From contig NAVB01001590.1 in NCBI GenBank assembly GCA_002179805.1, forward strand, positions 1 through 48,743: a DNA stretch of 48,743 bases. The letters run 5' to 3'. Positions 38,690-48,743 of this stretch are shown here, one piece after another. The first letter of the stretch is position 1, and each line of letters opens with the position of its first letter. The position numbers were made by a program, and so were the translations under genes. This DNA comes from Acanthamoeba lenticulata (Eukaryota; Discosea; Longamoebia; Acanthamoebidae). The notes beneath the pieces were generated by a model. That model saw only the letters and a list, made by a program, of their open reading frames with translations. It searched no databases and was not told the DNA's origin.

Positions 38690-41006
38690 ATGAGGGCAAG
38701 CGCTGCTCTTGTGCTCGTGGTGGCGGCCGTATTGCTAATCGGGTGTGCCCAAGCCCGTGTGATCGAGGACGACTTCAACGAAAAGCAAAATGGGCTTGCA
38801 TTTGTGTCCAAGTTTTGCTTTTCCGATGCCGGTACCAACCTCCGCCCCACCCTTGGCCTTGGATTCGTAAATTTCAATCATCAGCAAAGAGCACACTTGG
38901 CCGCGGCAAGAAAGCTTCCACCACAATCATCAAGATGGGGGTTGGAATTCGCCAACTGCGTTTCCATTTATTAACGCGAAATATAATATATTTCTTTTCT
39001 TTTCATACGTCGCCACCTCGCAGGGGAGGGCTCCATGAAGTTCTCGCCGGGAGCCATCGCCAACTCGACCGACCTCATGTTCCTCACGTTCGACGATACC
39101 GTGTGGCACGAGGTCTATGACAAGGGCCTCTCCTGTAACAAGGTGCCAATCCCTGCACGGCAAGTACAGCCGATGGCGCGCTCACTTATAACGAGTACTT
39201 GGTTGCCGCGCGCTAGATCCGAGACATCGCGATGAACCGCGGGAAGGCGGCTGGCGCGCAGTCCATCATCCCCAACACGCCGCTCGTCACCCACTTTGCC
39301 GACAAAACGCGTCCCAGGTACTGGTTCTTTGCCGTCTCCCGGTGCGAGCCAGGTCCCATCAAGTTCGACTACACGATCGAGATGCTCAACCACGGTTCGT
39401 CGACGAGCTCGCGGGACACACAGAGCACGAGACCAGGTTTCATTTTAACTTGATGTCGTGCAGGAGACTACTGGCAGAAGCAGTTCTCGTACGAGGACCA
39501 AGGCTTGGGGGTGTTGTACCTGTGCTACTGGATCTTCTACTTCCTCCTGTGCTCGCTTGTCGTCGGCCTCCTCGTCTACAAGTGGCGCAAGAACACGTTT
39601 GACACGATCAACCAGGTGCGTACTACTGCCCTTTTATTCTTATTTTGATTATTATTACTTTGGCGATAATCTGATGCCGATCGGCCGTGGCTTTGGGCGG
39701 CCCTCCTTTGAACTCCGCAGCTGTTCCAGGTGTGGTTTGGCATCGTCCTTCTGGAGATGTGCAGCAAGTTCTTCATGTTCATTCATGAAGCCATCTACGC
39801 TGACGATGGCGTTGGCGCTCCCGGCTTGCTGGGCTTTGGTGATGGTACGCCCTGCCGTCTGCAAAATAAACAAATAAATAAAAGAACAAAACAAAACGAA
39901 ATGTACTTTTGCTAATGATTGTTCGACTTTTGTGTGATCCGATCCAGTGCTTGAGATGACCTCCCGCGTGCTGTTCGTGGGCCTCCTGATGCTCATGGCC
40001 AAGGGCTACAAATTGACGACCAACTACCTTCACAACAAGGTGTTCATCATCAGCATCTTCTGCGTGTGGTCGCTCTCCTACGTGGCCTTCTACATCTGGC
40101 AGAACATTGAGGATGACGACGTTGAGGTCCGCACCATTTTCGAGAGCGCGCCCGGCATCATCAACCTCGTCCTCCGCGGTACATAGGAGCCCTCCGTCCT
40201 CGGTGATCAGCGCACCACCTCACAGTGCCCTTCCCTTTTACGTTTGTGCGTGAAGGCCTCATCTGGATGTACTTCCTCTTTGCCATTTACCAATCCGTCC
40301 AGCGGACAGAAGGCGTTAGTACGTCCCCCGTCTCCTCCCAGCAGGCCTGCTGACGTCAGGCTGACGTCATGTTTTTCGTGCTGGCAGCCGCCGAGGAGCA
40401 GGAGCGCGCCCGTCGCTCGGGAGAAGTGCTCTATGGCTACTCCAAGGAGATGAAGCTTCGCTTCTACATTCCCTTCGCTGGGCTTGCCACCGTTTGGTTC
40501 CTCATGCTGCCCTTCATGGTCATTGTCAGGTACGTTTTGGAGAAACAACTCGTGAGTGATGTTGTGGCTTTTGGTCTCGCTCTCTCGAATGTCATGCCTC
40601 ATACTTGATGATGTTTTCAGCCAAGGTTACATGTCGTTCTACCGCTTCAAGTCGATCATGGCGGTGTGCTACACGCTGGACTTTATCATTGAGCTCATCG
40701 TTGGCGCCTGGTACGCGTAGCTTGCGCTTCAGCTCGTGACTCTGGTCAGACCCTCGCAGTACTAATTGACTGGCGCACTTCAGGCTGTACTTGCCCCGCG
40801 ATGGCTTGGAGCTGTCGAGCGGCCGTGGCATCTTCTTCGGGATCCTGCCCAACCGCTTCGAGATGGAGCGTGTCCAGCTGTTCGGCTCATCTTCCTCGAC
40901 TGGCGGGTCCGCCGCTGAGGAAGGCCATCGGGAGCTGCAGTACCTCAGCAAGAGCGCAGCCCAGGAGAACGCTCGCGCCTTCTCCAGCCCCTACGACACC
41001 CTGTGA
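38690..41006 (+). CDS. GOST-type seven-helix receptor, second copy
   Basis: Sister of the gene at 33454-35944. The signal peptide (MRASAALVLVVAAVLLIGCA) is followed by FVSKFCFSDAG, NSTDLMFLTFDDTVWHEVYD, RPRYWFFAVSRCEPGPIKFD and QKQFSYEDQGLGVLYLCYW, each aligning with the same point of the other copy. Seven hydrophobic segments include IFYFLLCSLVVGLLV, WFGIVLLEMCSKFFMFI, FIISIFCVWSLSYVAFYIW, FYIPFAGLATVWFLMLPFMV and VCYTLDFIIELIVGAW. The last exon has the motif RDGLELSSGRGIFFG and a Ser-rich tail ending SSPYDTL. About ten exons; several introns fall at equivalent places in both copies. The TM5-TM6 loop here is short. N-glycosylation sites such as NSTD suit an extracellular or lumenal head. Confidence 0.87.
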
Positions 41007-41151
41007 GCACAAGCAGCAGGTCTTGTGTTCTGGGTAAATTCCTTGTTTTTGTTGGCTGACAATAATTTAGTCGACAAATAAATCACTATTTATTTTTTGT
41101 GTTCATCTCCGCCGGCGACCATCTCTTGACGAACAGATCATCCCGCAAAAG

Positions 41152-44100
41152 ATGGAGGGGCAAGTTGACAAGGTTGAGACACAGCAGCCGCAGCAGCCTC
41201 AGCAGCCAGCTAAGGCGAAGAAGCAACCCGCCCCGAAGAAGCAGCCTGCTGCCAAGAAGCCGGCTGCCGCGGCAGGGGAGAAGAATGACAAGGTAACGAC
41301 AGCACTTGCACCCTACGCTCATATCGGTAGGTGATTTTCACTCATTTCCAACTGTTTTGAAAGCAGAAAGCAAAGAAGGATGAAATCCGGTTGAAGAAGG
41401 ATTTCATCAACACTACGCCCAAGGGCGAAAAGAAGGGTACGGCGAAAGTGAGTGCATGGAGTTGCCCTCTCGTTCTCACATTACTTGTACACAGACATGA
41501 CACAGCCCATGTTGAACGAATACGATCCTCCTGCCGTCGAGGCCGCGTGGTACGACTGGTGGGCTGCGCAAGGCTTCTTCCGCGGTGACGAGAACGATCA
41601 GACCAAGGAGAAGTTTGTCATCGTCATTCCTCCCCCCAACGTCACTGGCAGCCTTCACATTGGTCATGCCCTGACCAATTCAATTCAAGATGCGCTCTGC
41701 AGATGGTACGCTGCTTGTAAATCTTAGGGTCCCTTCTTAATCGCTAATTTTGTGCAAATTTGTAGGCATCGCATGAGCGGAAAAAACGTCTTGTGGGTTC
41801 CTGGTACCGATCATGCCGGTATTGCCACGCAGGTTCAAGTTGAGAAGCAGCTCAAGAAGGAACGCAATCTGACGCGCCACGACCTGGGCCGCGAGAAATT
41901 CATCGAGGAGGTCTGGGCGTGGAAGACCAAGTACGGCACGCGCATCTGCGATCAGCTCCGTCGATTGGGCTCTTCTCTCGATTGGTCCCGTGAGGTCTTC
42001 ACCATGGACGAGGTACGACCTCCATGTGGGAAGGAGCTGGGGGCTTACCTTCATTTGGTCTCATCCCGTCTACAAACGTGGCGTGTAGAAACTTTCGACG
42101 GCTGTCATCGAGGCGTTCGTCCGCATGTACGAGAACGGTCTTATCTACCGTGGCACTCGCCTCGTCAACTGGTGCACGGAGCTCAAGACTGCCATTTCCG
42201 ACGTTGAGGTGCGGCTTGTCCTCTGCCCCTTTCTTTTCATTCTTCCTGCGCAGTTGTTAACAGTAGAGTCTCTCGTGTTGTCCCTTGTCTGTCCTGCGAT
42301 CTGCCTCAGGTCGAGCGCAAGGAGCTGACGGGCCGCATCAAGATGAAGGTCCCCGGCTACGGCACGCAGGAGGTCGAGTTTGGTGTCCTGACGTCGTTCG
42401 CGTACCCGATCGAAAACTCGGAGGAGCAGATCGTCGTCTCCACCACGCGTATCGAGACCATGCTCGGCGATACCGCCATCGCCGTTCACCCGGAGGACGA
42501 GCGCTACAAGCACTTCCACGGCAAGTTCGCGGTCCACCCGTTCAACGGCCGCCGCATTCCGATCATTACCGATTCCATTCTCGTCGACAAGGAGGTCGGT
42601 ACGGGTGCCGTCAAGATCACGCCCGCCCATGATCCCAACGATTACGAGTGCGGCAAGCGGCACAACCTGCCGATGATCAACATCTTCACCGACGATGGTC
42701 TGATCAACAACGAGGGCGGCGCCCAGTTCGCTGGCATGAAGCGCTTTGATGCTCGTGTGGCCATTGCCAAGGCCCTCGAGGAGAAGGGCCTCCTCCGCGA
42801 GACCCAGGAGAACCCCATGGTTGTCCCCGTTTGCTCGCGTACCAAGGACGTCATCGAGCCTCGCCTCAAGCCCCAGTGGTGGGTCAGCTGCAAGGGCATG
42901 GCCGACGAGGCTGTTAAGGTGCGTCTTTCTCGTCCAATCATACTTTTAATTTCATTTTACTCTTTAATTCATTTTTTAAATTCATTTTTTAATTGTTGTT
43001 TATTTTTATTTTTTGTAGGCCGTCAGGGAGAAGCGGCTGGAGATCGTCCCGTCCATGCACGAGGCCGTCTGGTACCGGTGGCTGGAGAACATCCAGGACT
43101 GGTGCATTTCCCGCCAGCTCTGGTGGGGCCACCGCATCCCGGCCTACCTCATCTTCGTTGAGGGTCAGCCCGCGCCCGACGTACGTCTAACGCCTCCTCG
43201 CCCCTTGCTCTCATTGCTCCTTCATCATCGTCATCATCATCGTGGCCTGTGTGCTGACTGCCATCATTCTTTGCGCTTCTTCAGCCGGATGACCAGAACA
43301 ACTGGGTCGTCGGCCGCTCGCACGCCGACGCGCTGGAGAAGGCCAAGGCCAAGCACCCCGGCGTCGCGCCGGAGAAGATCAAGCTGGAGCAGGACCCGGA
43401 CGTCCTCGACACGTGGTTCTCCTCGGGCCTCTTCCCGTTCTCGGTCATGGGCTGGCCCAACGAGACGGCCGACCTCAAGGCCTTCTACCCGACCTCTCTC
43501 CTCGAGACCGGCCACGACATCCTCTTCTTCTGGGTCGCCCGCATGGTCATGATGGGCATCCAGCTCACCGGCCAGCTCCCCTTCTCCCAGGTACGCCCCT
43601 CACCCACAAATAATAATAAACAATCTAAAATGATAAACCACAAAACAAAATACAAATGAAAAAGAGAAAATTAACTTTAAATGTAATGGTGACGCTTCCT
43701 CAGGTTCTGTTGCACGCGATGGTCCGAGACGCACAGGGGCGCAAGATGTCCAAGTCGCTGGGTAACGTCATTGACCCGATCGACGTGACGGAGGGCATCC
43801 GGCTGGAGGACCTGCACAAGAAGCTGTACGAGGGCAACCTCGACCCGGCCGAGGTCGAGAAGGCCAAGGAGGGCCAGAAGAAGAACTTCCCCAACGGCAT
43901 CAGCGAGTGCGGGACGGACGCCATGCGCTTTGCGCTGTGCGCCTACACGTCGCAGGGCCGCGACGTCAACCTCGACATCAACCGCGTCGTGGCCTATCGC
44001 CACTTCTGCAACAAGCTGTGGAACGCGACCAAGTTTGCGCTGATGAACCTCGGGGCCGACTACCAGCCCCTCGAGTCGGCCGACGCCACCGGCCAGGAGA

Positions 44101-45253
44101 GCGTCATGGAGAAGTGGATCCTCAGCCGCCTCCACGCCGCCGCCAAGTCGGCCGACGAGGGCTGGAAGGCGTTCGACCTGTCCCAGTGCACGACCGCCAT
44201 CTACAACTTCTGGCTCTACGAGCTGTGCGACGTCTACCTCGAGGCCATCAAGCCCGCCATGCGCAACAAGGGCAGCCCCGAGCAGAAGTCGGCCCAGCAC
44301 ACCCTCTACACCTGCCTCGAGTACGGCCTCAGGCTGCTCCACCCGTTCATGCCCTTTGTCACCGAGGAGCTCTACCAGCGCCTGCCCCGCCGTCCCCACG
44401 ACTCGGCCTGCAGCATCATGATCACCCCCTACCCCAAGCCGGTGAGTTTGTTTGTTTGTGTTTGTTGTGTGCCACAGGGTCAGGCCCAACCGGCCTGGCA
44501 CTCGACTTGGCTTAACCCTCTATGGCTCGTGCAGGCGCACACGCAGGCGTGGGCCAACGAGCAGCTCGAGGCCGATGTCAAGCTGGCGCAGGACATCATC
44601 CGCGCCTCGCGCGCGCTGCGGGCGGACAACGGCCTGCCGCCCAACTCGAAGCCGGTGTTCTTCCTGGAGTTCCGCCAGGAGCAGCTGCGCAACACGTTCC
44701 GAAGCTTCGCGCCCATCATCCTCACCCTCTCTGGCGCGTCGGAGGTCAACGTCCTCGACGAAGGCGTTAAGCCGCCCAGCGGCTGCGCTGTAAATATCCT
44801 CAACGAGAACGTTGAAATCCACATCTTCCTCAAGGTACCTTCCCCTTCTTTCCCTCCCGCAGCTTCTCCATTCTTGCTGATGACGACATCGGAGAACTTG
44901 AGCATCATCACCATGGTGTCTTTGATCTTCTCTCTACATTGTCACTACCACCGAAGCTCTCTCTCGCCCTGTTTATTTTTTTTTTCTCCTTTTCGATCGA
45001 AATCTTACGATCTTGTTCTTGGCAGGGCCTGATCGACCCCGATGCCGAGGTCAAGAAGCTGGAGAAGAAGCTCGGTGAGACCACGTCGCAGCTGGAGGGG
45101 TTGGAGAAGAAGATGAAGGCGCCCCTCTACGAGGAGAAGGTGCCTGCCGCCGTCAAGCAGTCCAACACCGAGAGGGTTGGGAAGCTCAACCAGGAGATCG
45201 AGGCCATCAAGCAGGCCATCGAGAAGTTCAAGGCCATGAAGAGCGGCAACTAG
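41152..45253 (+). CDS. Valyl-tRNA synthetase
   Basis: Charges tRNA-Val with valine. Eleven exons: 41152-41292, 41367-41436, 41495-41705, 41766-42012, 42089-42208, 42310-42918, 43019-43180, 43285-43590, 43704-44441, 44535-44834 and 45026-45253; 1,043 residues. The class I HIGH motif is in [20 protein letters not shown] and KMSKS in [14 protein letters not shown]. The editing domain has [20 protein letters not shown] and the ValRS-specific [20 protein letters not shown]; the anticodon-binding domain has [17 protein letters not shown]. The C-terminal coiled coil ([20 protein letters not shown]) is typical. The N-terminal extension is a short Gln/Pro then Lys/Ala/Pro-rich basic stretch, not the GST-like domain of the animal enzyme, and probably binds tRNA non-specifically. 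No organellar presequence is obvious, so the cytosolic form is inferred. Confidence 0.97.
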
Positions 45254-45347
45254 GCCCTCTCTTTTGTCAACAGCCTCCCCTCTTCTCTTGGTGCTCTCGC
45301 AGGCCAGCGCCGAAATACACACACACACACACAAAAAATATGCTCTC

Positions 45348-47112
45348 TCACGGCGTTCCTGCTTCGTCCTCGTCGTCACTCCAGGCATCGGCGTTGAGGT
45401 CCGGCGCTTGGGCGGCCTGTCGCCGCTCTTCTCCTCGCCTGCTCTCCTCTGCGGCGTCGGCTTCCGCCAGCTCTGCTTCATCCGAGTTCGGTAGCCAGCA
45501 CAAGATTTGGTTGTCGTTGCCTCCCGAGTACAACTCCTGCGTTTGTGGCCAGCGTGGGCTTGAGTGCAATCCAGCTTGATTGGGGAGGGAAACTAGAAAG
45601 CAAACCTGGAGGTGAGGATGAAAGACGCAGCAGTTGACCCTGTCGAAGTGTCCTCGGAGCAGACCGAGGGAGCGGCCCGTGTGCGCTTCGAGGGCAAGCA
45701 CATCGGAGCCATTGGGGTGGTAGAGCACCTGGCCGTCCGAGGACAGCGCCATCTGGCTTCCCCGTTCCGCCGTGTTCCGCACGCCCGCAAAATTGACCTG
45801 TGCTCGATGTTCAGGCACCTGCTGGTGAGCTGATGCCCTCTTGACTGATGAAGAGAGGGGGGGGAGGATGAGCGTACCAGTGTGTTCCTTCCGGTGTCGG
45901 CGTTCCACATGTGGATCTTGTTGTCCTTGCCTGAACTGTACAGAAAAAGGCCGTCAGGAGCCCAGCAGAGGCTGGTGATCGCCTCGTCGTGCGCCGTGAC
46001 CGACGCCGGCACGCCGCCCTTGTGACCCACATTGCCTGCGCCCGCGATACACATACACAAACGTGTGAGTCAACGCCAGCGCCATGCGGCATATGAGGCG
46101 GCCATACGGACGCGCAGGGCCCGGTTGGTCTCAAAAGCCGTCTGGCTGTTGTGCTGATCGAGCGAGAGGAGGCAGCCAGACCGCCTGATGTCCCACAGCC
46201 GAATCGTCTTGTCGACTGACGCGCTGGCCAGCAGGTACTCGTTGGTGGGCGACCACTGCACCGCCAGAATGGCCTCCCGATGCCCTGCGCGGAAGAGGAA
46301 GAGAATGAAAATGATGTTGGCCGTTATCGTTGATGGAGTGACAGTGACTCACGTACCGAGGAGGCAATGCGTGCTACCGCCGGTCATGGGGTCGCATAGG
46401 CGCACCTTCTGGTCGCCCGACCCGGCGGCCACCAGAGAGTGCCGCGTGGCGATGGGCGACAAGGCGATGCTGTACACCGGCAGCGGCATCTCGAACTGGC
46501 ACACCACCTGCGCGCGCACACACGGCTTCCCGAGGTCGGTGCGCTGGGCCATAATGGGACAAAGAGGAGAAAAAGAGGTAGAAGGGCGGGACCTGCTGGG
46601 CATTTGTGTCCCACGCGTTGACCTTGTGGTCGAAGGACCCCGAGAAGAACATGCCTGTGTCATGCGTGTACCACGCGATGCTCGACACGCCGTGCGTGTG
46701 CCTTTGTAGCGCGTAGACGTTTCAGAGAGGACTAAAGGCGGAGGAGGAGGAGAGTGGTGCACGTACCCGCCTCTCTTGGCCAGGAAGAGGGGCACGATGG
46801 AGGCGCGCTGCCTCGGGTTGCCTCCAAATTGGTGCAAATCAAACACAGAGATCAGCCCATCCCCAGACCCTGCGAGCAAGCTGCAGAAGGAAGAAGCTAA
46901 GATGCTGAGGGCACTTGCTAGAGGAAGGGCAGGGCGCACTAGCGAGCTTCCACGGGGTCGATGGCCAGCGAGGTAAAAGCGGCATGCGTGGCACTGGTGA
47001 TCTCCCGCTTGCCGCTCAGATCGAGGTCGTACGCTCTGCGTGCAGCCTCGGCCCTGGCCAGCGCCTGCGGGGCTACCTCGCCCGTCTCCCTACTAATCAA
47101 CCATCGCAGCAT
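45348..47112 (-). CDS. ERCC8: CSA/ERCC8 WD40 repair protein
   Basis: Substrate receptor of the CUL4-DDB1 ubiquitin ligase in transcription-coupled nucleotide excision repair. Eight exons: 47112-46940, 46880-46767, 46701-46593, 46507-46357, 46284-46108, 46035-45878, 45797-45606 and 45536-45348, giving 420 residues (human 396). The N-terminus [20 protein letters not shown] aligns with the human N-terminal helix that binds DDB1. WD repeats follow in order: [83 protein letters not shown], and [20 protein letters not shown]; the [18 protein letters not shown] and [14 protein letters not shown] strings are specific to ERCC8 orthologues. The tail is acidic ([13 protein letters not shown]), as in human CSA. 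Confidence 0.95.
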
Positions 47113-47226
47113 GCCGCCAGGCCATCTATCATCAACGTCACTCTGTTGTGCAGATGAATATTTAAAAGTGGTTTTTTTTTATTTACTAAAATATTTACAC
47201 GCTGGGGGGAAGCAGGGGACGCTCGG

Positions 47227-48300
47227 CTAAGCCGATGCCTCTTCGTGCAAGACAAGTGCACTACGCGGGAGACTGTTTGAGGCGAATAGTTCCTCCTCAA
47301 AGTCGAACAGGGCCACGAAGAAGCCGCGGTTGGGGTAAACAAAGGGCCGCTTGGCCCGTACCAAGAGGAGCGCTTCTTTCAACTGCATCTTTTCGTAGTG
47401 CATCATGAACGCCTGAAGTACGACGACGCACAACAAGGAAAATGAGCTGTGGTGAGTTGCTGTTGCTGGCAGGTGCGACTGCCTGGAGAGGGACGGTACG
47501 ATAGCAATCGTGGCAGAGCGCGACACACCGGCGGCGCAATGCACCAACACCCGGCCGCCATGATGATAAGCCGACACGATGAACTCGAACGCGGCTTCAA
47601 ACTGCCCGCGAATGTCGAACTCACAATCTGAAGTCATTCATGAATGACGCAAACTTAGTGAAATGGACAACGAAATGGAACAAAGAAGAAAGATCGTACG
47701 ATCGGCGATGCTGAGCCAACGGTATGCGACACCAGAAGTCTGAAGCACAGATTCGTTGAGCCCTACCTCGTCGGCGACATTTAGAATGTGCGTAATCTGA
47801 TTCTCTTGCAACCAGAGCGGATCTTGTGCCGAGCAAGCGCTGCCGACGAAGAGCCGATCATCGATTGGCGAAGCCCGTTCGCTGCCGCTGAAGGAGGCTG
47901 GAGGCACGAATAAAGCGGCGACGTGGGGGTCGAGGTTGAGCTCGTCTGCAAGTGCTCGCCGTCTTGCTTCCTGCTGCGCCTTGTAGTGCGCGTAGAAAGC
48001 CTCCCAGTTGGTGAATCCCCCCTTGGGGCTGCGGCTGGAGGTACGTGACTCCCTGCTGTGGGAGCTCGAGGCTGAACTTCGTCGTCTGCGCCTGGGCGCA
48101 GTGGCCACGGCCGGATTCGAAGAATGGGGAGGCGAGGGAGGAGGAAGTGCCTGTGGGCGATGGTCAATCTCGAGTTCAAACTGAAGGTTGTTGTCCTCCG
48201 GCACGGGCAAGGGTGCGGAGGGAGGAGGGAAGCTTGAGGGGACTGGCTGCGAGGCGTCCGCCGTCAGGGGCGGCGAGGAAGCGAGAAGGTGCTCCCGCAT
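47227..48300 (-). CDS. Dual-specificity protein phosphatase
   Basis: Three exons, 48300-47700, 47627-47500 and 47412-47227, give 304 residues. The catalytic domain begins IDDRLFVGSACSAQDPLWLQ and has ITHILNVADEVGLN, the phosphate loop VHCAAGVSRSAT (HCx5R: Cys nucleophile and Arg both present) and the helical end AFMMHYEKMQLKEALLLVRA ... PNRGFFVALFDFEEEL. The general-acid Asp is probably the one in WLSIADH or the CEFDI segment that follows. The first 150 residues are Pro/Ser/Arg-rich and mostly disordered, then a short helix (NWEAFYAHYKAQQEARRRAL). No KIM-type MAPK-docking or rhodanese domain is seen, so it is an atypical DUSP; the substrate is not known. The start is the first ATG of a long open exon. 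Confidence 0.93.
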
Positions 48301-48613
48301 CTTGCTTCACAAGAGATGGCAGAGCAGCTCAGGGCAAGACGACAGCCAAAGAGAACTGAACAATTGACCGATAGTGGGAATAGGGGACGTGGCTCATCCT
48401 ATCAGCCACTTCCTGTTGGTGTGCTTTGGAGGGGAGGAAGAGGGCTGAGCCAAAGAGCCAACGAAATTGTGCAGACCGGAACGCGAAGAATGAGCCGCGC
48501 CTTCTTCTGTTACGCTTCCGCCAGAATTCGCCAGAGCCACCAAAAAGGAATCTATTTTGTTTTTATTTTATTTTATTTTTTAATAGTTTAAAAAAAGTTT
48601 GCTGCTGGGCTAC
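48301..48613. other. Intergenic region
   Basis: It holds the promoter side of the phosphatase gene and the 3' UTR of the next minus-strand gene. The T-rich run at about 48555-48580 gives several overlapping AATAAAA signals on the minus strand, just downstream of that gene's stop. Nothing else was recognised. Confidence 0.5.
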
Positions 48614-48743
48614 TTAGGCCTCCACCTCGTCGTTTTCGTCGTCCTCGTCATCATCGTCCTCGGCACCATCGTCATCGCCTTCGTCGTTCTCCTCGACGTC
48701 ATCATCTTCGTCGTCATCGCCGGACCTCCTCTTCCGCCTGAGG
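48614..48743 (-). CDS. Acidic C-terminal tail of a gene cut by the window edge
   Basis: The minus strand from the right edge reads a basic RRKRRS (a nuclear-localisation-like patch) and then about 35 residues of almost only Asp, Glu, Gly and Asn, ending NDEVEA and TAA. Poly(A) signals follow closely. Tails like this occur in nuclear histone chaperones and chromatin proteins (nucleoplasmin, ANP32, HMG and prothymosin types); the part seen cannot tell which. Confidence 0.6.
   Translation of the reverse strand, partial: LRRKRRSGDDDEDDDVEENDEGDDDGAEDDDDEDDENDEVEA

Noticed and set aside
44520..44822. Minus-strand frames opposite valyl-tRNA synthetase exons
   Set aside because: They lie fully inside firmly assigned, spliced synthetase exons and have no motif of their own.
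1..48743. Mobile elements, integrases, transposases or prophage genes
   Set aside because: No transposase, reverse transcriptase, terminal repeat pair or target-site duplication was recognised anywhere in the window.

Overview
This window is nuclear DNA of a GC-rich, intron-dense protist, most likely an amoebozoan close to Acanthamoeba. The reasons are short introns (about 60-120 nt) that mostly start GTACG or GTGCG, coding exons rich in G/C at third positions, tight gene spacing, and gene types typical of amoebae (a single-lobe EF-hand light chain, a helicase-associated-domain protein, GOST-type seven-helix receptors). The species name is an inference. No bacterial operon, prophage, CRISPR array, tRNA or rRNA gene was seen.

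Layout. 1-5600: the 3' part of a RapGAP-domain gene (+), a farnesylatable type I DnaJ/Hsp40 (+), a 73-residue one-lobe EF-hand protein (+), then a non-coding stretch with a U2 snRNA gene (-), a diverged U2-like element, a 24-bp palindrome, a cluster of short perfect hairpins and a low-GC small ORF. 5581-10000: a CDC50/LEM3 flippase beta subunit (-) and a highly charged protein ending in a helicase-associated domain (+). 10172-18847: one very large gene (-) for a protein of about 2,790 residues made almost wholly of Glu/Arg/Lys/Gln helix. 19260-25000: an unrecognised seven-helix membrane protein (-), a Sds3/BRMS1-type Sin3-HDAC subunit (-) and, divergent from it, an Sgf11/ATXN7L3-like SAGA zinc-finger protein (+). 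25200-30226: a possible tiny Cys-rich protein (-), SRP68 (+) and, convergent, an Msp1/ATAD1 AAA ATPase (-). 30378-41006: a GT49 (LARGE-type) glycosyltransferase (-), a GOST/GPR180-TMEM145-like receptor (-), a PPR-like organellar protein (+) and a second GOST receptor (+). 41152-48743: cytosolic-type valyl-tRNA synthetase (+), the CSA/ERCC8 WD40 protein (-), a dual-specificity phosphatase (-) and the acidic tail of one more gene cut by the right edge (-).

The genes are mostly unrelated housekeeping and signalling genes, not a pathway. The standout is the giant helical protein. Its recurring LEGE anchors are spaced exactly 157, 197 or 237 residues apart, that is 37 + 40n with n = 3, 4 or 5, without one exception over eleven intervals. 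This implies a strict 40-residue helical module, a shortened 37-residue anchor module, and strong constraint against length change. Exon boundaries below were worked out by reading frame, splice sites and known family motifs; a few ends (RapGAP 5' end, Sds3 and GT49 C-termini, the start of the helicase-associated protein) stay uncertain.
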